Assembly (NCBI GenBank): GCA_937911505.1
Contig: CALEMF010000057.1
Coordinates: forward strand, 1-62,424
DNA length: 62,424 nt
Reading direction: 5' to 3'
Source: an uncultured Cytophagales bacterium
Lineage (GTDB): Bacteria > Bacteroidota > Bacteroidia > Cytophagales > Thermonemataceae
Below, piece after piece: positions 17,303 to 24,083 of this stretch. Below the pieces are notes generated by a model. That model did no database searches, had not been told where the DNA came from, and saw only the letters and a program-made list of their open reading frames with translations. The position numbers and the translations under genes are program-made. The stretch's first letter is position 1. Each line of letters begins with the position of its first letter.

Positions 17303-18314
17303 GGGTTCTGTCAGTAGATTGTCGAACAATGAGATTCGTTTTGAGGACTTGGTGTTCTGGAATGAAATCTTCTTGATTAAGGTGTTTTAGCATAAGATTC
17401 ATAGAGAGGCGACCTAACGCCAAAGTGGGTTGTGCCATCGTACTAAGGGTAGGAGAGACAATGGTAGCCGTTTCAGAATTGGTAAACCCAATGACGGCGA
17501 TTTCTTCTGGAATAGCCACCTGCCGTTCTTTTAAGGTAAGAATACAACCAATGGCGCTGCGATCGTTTACGCAAAAAATAGCATCTGGCCTTTGTGGAAG
17601 CGCCAATAACTGCTGCGTTGCTTGCCGCCCAAAGTCCCTCGAAAAGCCACCATCTATGATAAGTTCCTGATCTACAGACAGGTTACTTTGACGTAGCGCT
17701 GCTAGGTAGCCTTCTAGACGATTTTGGGTCACTTGTAAATTACTCGGCCCTGCAATATGAGCAATTCTTTTACAACCAATTGCTAGTAAGTGTTTAGTAG
17801 CGGTAAAAGCGCCCTCATAGTCATCCACAGTTACTTTAGAAACTTGAGGGTTGGCCCAAATACGATCAAAAAATACAATGGGGATTTTCCCTAGTATGGC
17901 TTCAAAGTGCTCAAAAGAAGAGGTTTCTTTAGAGACAGCGGCCAAAATACCATCTACTCTATATCGCCAGAGGTGTTTGAGGTTCTCTTGTTCTCGCGCC
18001 GCACTTTCGTCAGACAGCGTAATAAGTAAGTTGTAGCCAGCTTCATGCGCTACGTGTTGAATACCACTCAGTACCGAAGAAAAAAAGGAGTTGGCCACTT
18101 CTGGAAGAACCACCCCAATACTGAAAGTCTTTTGATTTCTAAGACTTAGGGCAAGCGGGTTTTTCTCGTAATGAAGCTTCTCCGCCAAAGCCAATACCTT
18201 TTTACGTGTCTCTTGGCTTACATCAGGATGATTTCGCAAGGCTCTTGAAACGGTAGAGAGAGAAAGGTTAAGCTTCTTGGCAATATCTTTAATAGTAACT
18301 TGTTCTTGATACAT
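17292..18314 (-). CDS. LacI/GalR-family transcriptional regulator
   Basis: At 340 residues this has standard LacI architecture. The N-terminal helix-turn-helix and hinge are at residues 6-60 (TIKDIAKKLNLSLSTVSRAL, followed by NHPDVSQETRKKV). The periplasmic-binding-like effector domain contains GVVLPEVANSFFSSVLSGI, VDGILAAVSKE, VTVDDYEGAFTATKHL and IAHIAGPSNLQVTQNRLEGY. It is transcribed divergently from glycerate kinase and convergently with mgsA. Its probable targets are the ACGT-centred palindromes at 14676-14699. The effector is likely a uronate or KDG-type intermediate, which is inferred only from the surrounding genes. Confidence 0.93.
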   Translation of the reverse strand: MYQEQVTIKDIAKKLNLSLSTVSRALRNHPDVSQETRKKVLALAEKLHYEKNPLALSLRNQKTFSIGVVLPEVANSFFSSVLSGIQHVAHEAGYNLLITLSDESAAREQENLKHLWRYRVDGILAAVSKETSSFEHFEAILGKIPIVFFDRIWANPQVSKVTVDDYEGAFTATKHLLAIGCKRIAHIAGPSNLQVTQNRLEGYLAALRQSNLSVDQELIIDGGFSRDFGRQATQQLLALPQRPDAIFCVNDRSAIGCILTLKERQVAIPEEIAVIGFTNSETATIVSPTLSTMAQPTLALGRLSMNLMLKHLNQEDFIPEHQVLKTNLIVRQSTDRTPSS

Positions 18315-18317
18315 ACG

Positions 18318-18361
18318 GCTACACTTTGTAGCACTAAAAATATGATTTTTTCTTAAGAAAA
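18318..18361. promoter_or_regulatory. Two inverted repeats between lacI and glycerate kinase
   Basis: GCTACA-CTT-TGTAGC occupies 18318-18332 just upstream of the lacI start, and the 14-bp perfect palindrome TTTTCTTAAGAAAA occupies 18348-18361, 26 bases before the glycerate kinase ATG. Neither has the ACGT centre of the 14676 sites. They may be operators for another regulator or chance AT-rich symmetry. Confidence 0.35.
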
Positions 18362-18387
18362 TCTATCCGTTTAAGTTGAATGATTGT

Positions 18388-19518
18388 ATGAAAATACTCG
18401 TATGCCCTGATAAGTTTAAAGGCTCGCTCACTGCGTTAGAAGCTTGTGAAGCCATTCAAAAAGGTTTACTTATGGCTTCCGATCAGTTTGAAATCACCTT
18501 ACTACCACTGGCAGATGGTGGCGAAGGAACCGCCCAGATTCTTACACATTATACAAAAGGAGAGATTCATAAAGTAAAAGTAAATGATCCGCTCTTTAGA
18601 ACCATCGAGGCCACTTATGGTTATACGGCTGCTTCTCAGACTGCTTTTATCGAGATGGCGCAAGCCTCTGGGTTGATGTTGCTACAACCTGAGGAGCAAA
18701 ATCCACTCTACACCTCTACACTCGGTACGGGTGAGCTGATACGCGATGCGCTTACACGAGGTGCTAAAACAATTATACTAGGCTTAGGAGGAAGCGCCAC
18801 CAATGACATGGGTATAGGCATGGCGCAGGCATTGGGCATCCGCTTTTTAGATAAAGCAGGTGAATCACTGCTTCCTACTGGAGAAAACTTGGCTAGAATC
18901 GCTAATATTGCCATTGATAATAAAAACACTTTGATTGATAAAGTTAAATTTATTGTGGCACAAGATGTAGATAATCCACTGCTTGGTGAAGCAGGCGCGG
19001 CCAAGGTATACGCGCCACAAAAAGGGGCCAGCGAAGCAGCCATCAGACAACTAGAAGAGGGGCTTGCTCACTTGAGCCTCCTTGTAGAACAGCAGTTAGG
19101 TAAAGCGGTCAGTCATCTACCAGGTGCAGGTGCAGCCGGTGGCTTGGGCGCAGGTGCTATGGCCTTTCTTGATGCTACCTCAAAGCGTGGCATCGACTTA
19201 GTGATGACATTAACCGACTTTGATACTCACGTACGTCAGTGTGACTACCTCATTACAGGTGAAGGGAAACTAGACGAACAAACCTTACAGGGTAAAACGA
19301 TTGCAGGGGTTTGCCAGCGAGCAAAAAAACACCAAAAGCCTGTCATCGCCTTGGGCGGTACTTTAGCATTAACGCCCAATCACTTTGAAGTATTGGGGCT
19401 CGCGTTTGCGGATGCCATTGTGGTAGCCCCTTGCACCTTGGAAGAGGCACTGCGAGAAGCAACTTATAATCTTGAGCAAGCGGCTTACAGGGTAGGGAAG
19501 TGGCTGTGTAGGTGTTAG
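18388..19518 (+). CDS. Glycerate kinase (GlxK/GarK family)
   Basis: A 376-residue kinase that phosphorylates D-glycerate, in this family usually to 2-phosphoglycerate. Signatures are MKILVCPDKFKGSLTALEAC at the N-terminus, LPLADGGEGTAQIL, LGLGGSATNDMGIGMAQALG, LPGAGAAGGLGAGAMAFL and GEGKLDEQTLQGKTIAGV. ATG 18388 matches the family start; a TTG at 18376 would add four residues. It is divergent from lacI and 43 bases upstream of a second GH28 gene. Glycerate kinase belongs to aldarate or tartronate-semialdehyde routes rather than to the KDPG branch, so its presence hints that the locus also handles another acid. Confidence 0.9.
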   Translation: MKILVCPDKFKGSLTALEACEAIQKGLLMASDQFEITLLPLADGGEGTAQILTHYTKGEIHKVKVNDPLFRTIEATYGYTAASQTAFIEMAQASGLMLLQPEEQNPLYTSTLGTGELIRDALTRGAKTIILGLGGSATNDMGIGMAQALGIRFLDKAGESLLPTGENLARIANIAIDNKNTLIDKVKFIVAQDVDNPLLGEAGAAKVYAPQKGASEAAIRQLEEGLAHLSLLVEQQLGKAVSHLPGAGAAGGLGAGAMAFLDATSKRGIDLVMTLTDFDTHVRQCDYLITGEGKLDEQTLQGKTIAGVCQRAKKHQKPVIALGGTLALTPNHFEVLGLAFADAIVVAPCTLEEALREATYNLEQAAYRVGKWLCRC

Positions 19519-19561
19519 CCCCATTTTTTTCGTCTCATTTTTAAGATAAAAAATCCAGACT

Positions 19562-21049
19562 ATGCGCACGTTACTTTACATAAGCCTTATTTTCTCTCTT
19601 TCTTGTTCCCATAAAAAGATATACAAAATAACGGATTTCGGGGCCAAAGGCGACGGTGTCACCTTAAATACGAAGGCCATTCAGCAGGCAATCAACACTT
19701 GTGCTGGAGAAGGAGGCGGGGTAGTAAGCATAGAAGAGGGCGTTTTTTTATCAGGAAGTTTAGAATTGAAGAGCAACGTGACGCTACGTATCGCAAAAGG
19801 CGCCGTGCTATTAGGAAGCCCTTTTATCGAAGATTATCCAACGGGGCATTTCCTCTACGCTAAAGCGGCGCAAAATATTCGCTTAGAAGGAAAAGGGCGG
19901 ATAGAAGGCAATGGCGCACGCTTCTGGAATACTGCTTACTTACCGCTGGATCGCCCCAGACCTTGGATCGAATTCGAGCAATGCCAGCGTATAGAGGTGA
20001 AGCAACTTTACCTTAGAAATTCCCCCTCTCATACGCTTGTTTTTAGAGATTGCCGTACAGTAAAAGTACAGGAGGTTGACATTTACAATGTAAAAAGAAG
20101 TCCTAATACAGATGGCATCGATCTTAACTCCACCTCCGACGTGACGATCAGCAACTGTCGAATCAATACAGGGGATGATGCTATCTGCCTAAAGGCAAAA
20201 AAGCCCATCAAAAATATAAAAGTAGAGCGCTGTACGATTGAGAGCGATGATGCCGGAATTAAATTTGGTACAAGCTCGTCTGCTCTGGTGCAGAATTGTA
20301 CCTTCAAGAACATAAACTTGACCAACACCCGCTATGGAATTGCCTTAATGATGCTGCAAGGCGGTAAGTACGAAAAAATAGTTTTTGAAGACATCACCTA
20401 CAATACCACCGAAACGAGACACAAAACAGAATATCCTATTTTCATAGATATTGATAAGAAATACGAAGACTCCTCTCTTGGTACTATAGACGGCGTTACC
20501 TTTCGGAATATGCGCATTAAAACGAGAGGTAAAATACTGATAGCAGGACATCCCCAAAAAAAGCTTGGTGGCATCTCTTTACAGAATATAGAGATGGAAA
20601 TTATTGGAAGTGTGATGCACACCTCTTTGAAAAAGCCAAGAGGTAATAAAGACTTAAAGCGTTTTGAAGAAAGTGCTGACTTTGCCTCTATTTCTGCTTA
20701 CGTTACACTAGCGCATGGCAAAGGATTTTCTATCGAAAATCTCACACTCACTGTTAGTGCACCACAAAACCATGAAAAGCACCTCTTTTACCTCAATGAC
20801 GTTACAAATACGACCTTGGCGCGTGTGCAGGTGTACCAACCAATAGCCAACCAAGAGAAGCCATTGGTGGTAATGATAAAAGGTGAAAACGTCACCCTGA
20901 AAGATTGGATAAGCGCTGTTCAAGCGCCTGCTTTCTTACAGGTAGAAGAATCAGCAAAAGAAACTATACAACTGGGAGGAAATAAAATTGAGCAAGTAGA
21001 GGTGATGACTCACTACGTTCAAGCAAAGCAACCAGTAAAAATAAAGTAA
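19562..21049 (+). CDS. GH28-family glycoside hydrolase, probable lipoprotein
   Basis: A 495-residue beta-helix protein. The short N-terminal signal ends in FSLSCSHKK, a plausible though imperfect lipobox, so it may be membrane anchored. It opens with the usual ITDFGAKGDGVTLNTKAIQQAI of GH28 enzymes; NTDGIDLNS and NTGDDAICLKA supply the catalytic Asp residues. Where classic polygalacturonases have GHG it has DDAGIKFGTSSS, followed by TRYGIALMMLQGG, a pattern I know from a large Bacteroidota GH28 subgroup. The last 180 residues continue as beta-rich repeats. It lies between glycerate kinase and an enolase-superfamily enzyme, consistent with pectin or rhamnogalacturonan side-chain attack. Confidence 0.82.
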   Translation: MRTLLYISLIFSLSCSHKKIYKITDFGAKGDGVTLNTKAIQQAINTCAGEGGGVVSIEEGVFLSGSLELKSNVTLRIAKGAVLLGSPFIEDYPTGHFLYAKAAQNIRLEGKGRIEGNGARFWNTAYLPLDRPRPWIEFEQCQRIEVKQLYLRNSPSHTLVFRDCRTVKVQEVDIYNVKRSPNTDGIDLNSTSDVTISNCRINTGDDAICLKAKKPIKNIKVERCTIESDDAGIKFGTSSSALVQNCTFKNINLTNTRYGIALMMLQGGKYEKIVFEDITYNTTETRHKTEYPIFIDIDKKYEDSSLGTIDGVTFRNMRIKTRGKILIAGHPQKKLGGISLQNIEMEIIGSVMHTSLKKPRGNKDLKRFEESADFASISAYVTLAHGKGFSIENLTLTVSAPQNHEKHLFYLNDVTNTTLARVQVYQPIANQEKPLVVMIKGENVTLKDWISAVQAPAFLQVEESAKETIQLGGNKIEQVEVMTHYVQAKQPVKIK

Positions 21050-21051
21050 CT

Positions 21052-21131
21052 GAGCTTGCGAGCTTGACGAAGTCAACTGACCAGCGGGAGCTCAGCACAG
21101 CTAACCGAGCCTACGAGTTCGACGTAGTCAA
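21052..21131. repeat. Imperfect 25-bp direct repeat pair with internal dyad
   Basis: Copies at 21052-21076 and 21107-21131 match at about 20 of 25 positions (consensus GAGCYTRCGAGYTYGACGWA followed by GTCAA) and start 55 bp apart. The first copy holds the perfect dyad TTGAC-GAA-GTCAA and the second the weaker GAC-GTA-GTC. They fill the spacer upstream of the enolase-superfamily gene. Confidence 0.5.
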
Positions 21132-21168
21132 ATACAAAGTACGATAACGAGGACTAACCTTAAAGAGA

Positions 21169-22398
21169 ATGTCATATACAAGAAAAAAATTTTTAGGAAC
21201 TTTTGCTTTAGGTATTGTAGGCAGTAGCTTACCTTTTGGGCAATCACTGGCCAAAGAAAAAGAGAAAGCACGAGAACGATTTCAACCCGCCCAGTCGGGA
21301 GTGAAGATCACAAATGTAAAGGCCTATCCCCATAAAAAAGCTTGTTATGTGAAAATAGAGACTGATGCAGGCATAACAGGCTGGGGAGAAGGAGACCACG
21401 AGTTCCAAGCAGTCAATGCAAAAATAGTAGAAGGTATTCTAAAACCTGTGTTGATGGGCAAAGACCCCTTCGACTCCGAATACCTATGGAAACAAATGTT
21501 TTTTGAGGCCTACGAAGGCGGAAGTACAGGTTTTGTACCAGGTGCTGTAGCAGGGGTAGATAATGCCCTGTGGGACTTGAAAGGGCGATTGTTAAAGTTA
21601 CCCGTATCGAAGTTACTCGGTGGGAGCAATATAGAAAAAGTAGCTGTATACGGAAGTTACGGAAGAAAGAAAAAAGGTGGCTACAAAACACCCGAAGAGA
21701 TGGCTTCCAAAGGGATGGAGTTTGTAGAAAAGGGCTATAAGACCATCAAAGCACGTATGCAACTATATGACCGGGGTAGAAATCCGCCTAGAGGCTTTAC
21801 CTTCGATTGCATCAAGGCGATCAGAAAAGCGGTAGGAGATGATATCACTATCTTTGTAGACTTCAATAATGGCTACACAGCAGGCAAGGCCATAGAGCTA
21901 GGACTTCGCCTTTACGAGCAACTCAATGTACAAGTAATTGAAGAACCCGTATCGGCCTTCGATTACAAAGGCTTACGCGAAGTGGTAGCCGCATTACCTT
22001 GTGAGGTAAATGCTGGTGAACACGAATATAACAAATGGCAGTTTAGAGACTTGATTACCATTGGTAACCCAGATGCCTTAAACTTAGATGCCATCAAATG
22101 TGGCGGTATTACAGAGTGCATGAAAGTAGCGGCTATGGCGCAAGCCTTTGAGAAAGAAATTATGGTACATAATACGAGGCCAACCCTCGCTACTGCAGCC
22201 AGCCTTAATGTAGTAGGAGCGATCAGTAATGCTTCCAGCATACAGGAGTTTAGTGGGATGCGCCCAGAGCTGAATTTAAATAGATTATTCAACAATAGTA
22301 TGAAGTTTGAAGATGGATATTTATACATTCCTACCGCTGTAGGCCTAGGGCTAGAAGTAAACGAAAAACAGATGGAAAAAGAGCTTCTAAAGTATTAA
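21169..22398 (+). CDS. Enolase-superfamily (mandelate racemase group) sugar-acid dehydratase
   Basis: A 409-residue protein with an N-terminal export-like segment (YTRKKFLGTFALGIVGSSLP), resembling a degenerate twin-arginine signal. The catalytic domain has KAR (K194-R196) in place of the KxK of mandelate racemase, metal ligands in FVDFNNGY (D231), VIEEPV (E258) and NAGEHEY (E284), and a candidate catalytic His in MVHNTRPT (H334). It resembles galactonate or other acid-sugar dehydratases. With glycerate kinase nearby it may open an alternative aldonate or aldarate branch, perhaps outside the cytoplasm if the signal works. A bidirectional terminator follows. Confidence 0.8.
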   Translation: MSYTRKKFLGTFALGIVGSSLPFGQSLAKEKEKARERFQPAQSGVKITNVKAYPHKKACYVKIETDAGITGWGEGDHEFQAVNAKIVEGILKPVLMGKDPFDSEYLWKQMFFEAYEGGSTGFVPGAVAGVDNALWDLKGRLLKLPVSKLLGGSNIEKVAVYGSYGRKKKGGYKTPEEMASKGMEFVEKGYKTIKARMQLYDRGRNPPRGFTFDCIKAIRKAVGDDITIFVDFNNGYTAGKAIELGLRLYEQLNVQVIEEPVSAFDYKGLREVVAALPCEVNAGEHEYNKWQFRDLITIGNPDALNLDAIKCGGITECMKVAAMAQAFEKEIMVHNTRPTLATAASLNVVGAISNASSIQEFSGMRPELNLNRLFNNSMKFEDGYLYIPTAVGLGLEVNEKQMEKELLKY

Positions 22399-22432
22399 TA
22401 TAAAATTTTTATAGGCTGGCTAGGTAAAAATA

Positions 22433-22462
22433 AAAAGCACATTCATCCAAGAATGTGCTTTT
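22433..22462. terminator. Strong bidirectional intrinsic terminator
   Basis: AAAAGCACATTC and GAATGTGCTTTT form a perfect 12-bp stem around ATCCAA, with A/T tails on both sides. It lies in the 96-base gap between the convergent dehydratase and lipoprotein genes and can serve both. Confidence 0.9.
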
Positions 22463-22494
22463 CTTTTGTAGACAATAGCTATTACCAGCGATAT

Positions 22495-24063
22495 CTACCG
22501 TATCGTTCCATCACTATTTTTACACCATTCTCCGTCAGCCGTCCAGTCACTGGCAGCATCTCGTATAGCGCCCACGAAAGTAGCTTCCATAAACCAACTA
22601 CTCAGTGTTTGAGGATTGTAGGTACTCGTTACCTCACTGGTAGGCGCAAACTCAATACCTGTAATACCATTGATAGCGGTACCCACTGTATTATTGTATT
22701 CAGGGTTCGCTAAATCACCTCCTTCATCTCTGAAAATATCATCTTCTATGTCGAAAAAGTAAGAGTGTGCAATAAACCTATCGCCATTTAGATCACTTGG
22801 ATCAGGCAACTGTACCCGCGCTGCGTCATCGGCAATTTGCGATACGGACATATTCACAATACGATAACCTAAAGACCCGTCTCTGATACGTAAGGCATCT
22901 TCATCACCTTCTACAGTAGCAAAGTCGGCTCGCCCAAGGATCGTTACGTTAGCAAGGGTTGGAAAAGCCTCTCTAATTTCTATCATTTCTTCCTCTCGTG
23001 GAATGTTTACCTGCGCTACAAGGAATTGTAGCTCTCCTTGGAAAGGTACGTCGTCTTCATCATCGAAGCGAAAAACAGACTCTGCTGCGTTGGTACCTAC
23101 CAAATACCTCGCTCGGGCAGTACCCCCATCGAAGCGGAAGGCAAAGCCGGCTGATTCATATCCCTGTAAAAACTCGATCGTTGTGCCTGAGCCTACATTA
23201 ATAAATAAGAAGCCAGCGGTTGTATCTTCCCCTTCTTGTCCAGCATATTCCACCCGAATATAGCGATAGGTTCCTGAATTACTTTCTGCATTACTAGCAT
23301 CTCCATCTATTCTCAATCCTTGCCAGTCACCAGCAGCCGGTGTTTCACCCCGAAGTACCTTATCGCTAGTCATTACAATAGGGTTCTCTTGGGTCCCCTG
23401 TGCATCCATTTGTGCCCCTTGCGGAACACGAAGAACAGCGAGTGCTGGTACAGTTGTATTAGCATATATTTCTGCGCCAGGTTCTGCAGTAATAGAAATA
23501 TCCTCCTCAACCCTTACCTCACCCGTAAGTAAATATTTATTGCCTGTAGCAAAAACAAAGCTCTCATCATTGATAATCGCAGAAGACGCTTCGGCAGGTG
23601 CAGAAATCTCAATGACTTCCTCGCCGTTGATATCGATCGTATCTAAGATAAATAAAGCATCTACTATGTTAATGGTGAATGTATTGCTTTGAGTGCTTTC
23701 GCCATTCTGATCAGTTATGGCAAAGTTCAATGCAATGACATCGCCGCTTTGTGCAGTAGTAGAAATCAAATAGGTGAAAGTAATGTCTGACTGTATTGGA
23801 TTATTAAAGTCAGTAATAGTCTCTAACTCACTGATGCTCCCTCCATTTATTTGCTCTGTAACTACCACAGAAGATACCTCAGACACTGACTGTGCTGTAA
23901 AGCGTACTCTTACCGTACCGCCTGGAACACCCGTACGCGTGGCATTGCTATTTAGAAAACTGATCTCGGGGTTAGGAACAACGTAATCGAACTCTTTTTG
24001 CTCACAACTCCCCAAACACAAACAAAAAAGCCCTAAGAAAAGGATATAACGAATATTTTTCAT
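22495..24063 (-). CDS. Surface lipoprotein partner of TonB receptor
   Basis: A 522-residue lipoprotein. Starting at the ATG at 24063 gives a canonical signal with lipobox LCLGSC; a longer ORF start at 24117 would place 18 polar residues before it. An Ig-like segment (about residues 30-140, PEISFLNSNATRTGVPGGTVRVRF) is followed by a beta-rich part with repeated phrases such as EPGAEIYANTTVPALAVL, AAGDWQGLRIDGDA and YRYIRVEYAG, the look of a beta-helix or beta-solenoid adhesin. It is 20 bases downstream of the TonB receptor gene and surely in its operon. It is not a SusD homolog by sequence, but probably fills the same substrate-capturing role for pectin oligomers. Confidence 0.75.
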   Translation of the reverse strand: MKNIRYILFLGLFCLCLGSCEQKEFDYVVPNPEISFLNSNATRTGVPGGTVRVRFTAQSVSEVSSVVVTEQINGGSISELETITDFNNPIQSDITFTYLISTTAQSGDVIALNFAITDQNGESTQSNTFTINIVDALFILDTIDINGEEVIEISAPAEASSAIINDESFVFATGNKYLLTGEVRVEEDISITAEPGAEIYANTTVPALAVLRVPQGAQMDAQGTQENPIVMTSDKVLRGETPAAGDWQGLRIDGDASNAESNSGTYRYIRVEYAGQEGEDTTAGFLFINVGSGTTIEFLQGYESAGFAFRFDGGTARARYLVGTNAAESVFRFDDEDDVPFQGELQFLVAQVNIPREEEMIEIREAFPTLANVTILGRADFATVEGDEDALRIRDGSLGYRIVNMSVSQIADDAARVQLPDPSDLNGDRFIAHSYFFDIEDDIFRDEGGDLANPEYNNTVGTAINGITGIEFAPTSEVTSTYNPQTLSSWFMEATFVGAIRDAASDWTADGEWCKNSDGTIR

Positions 24064-24083
24064 ATTGATGCAATTTTTATGTT

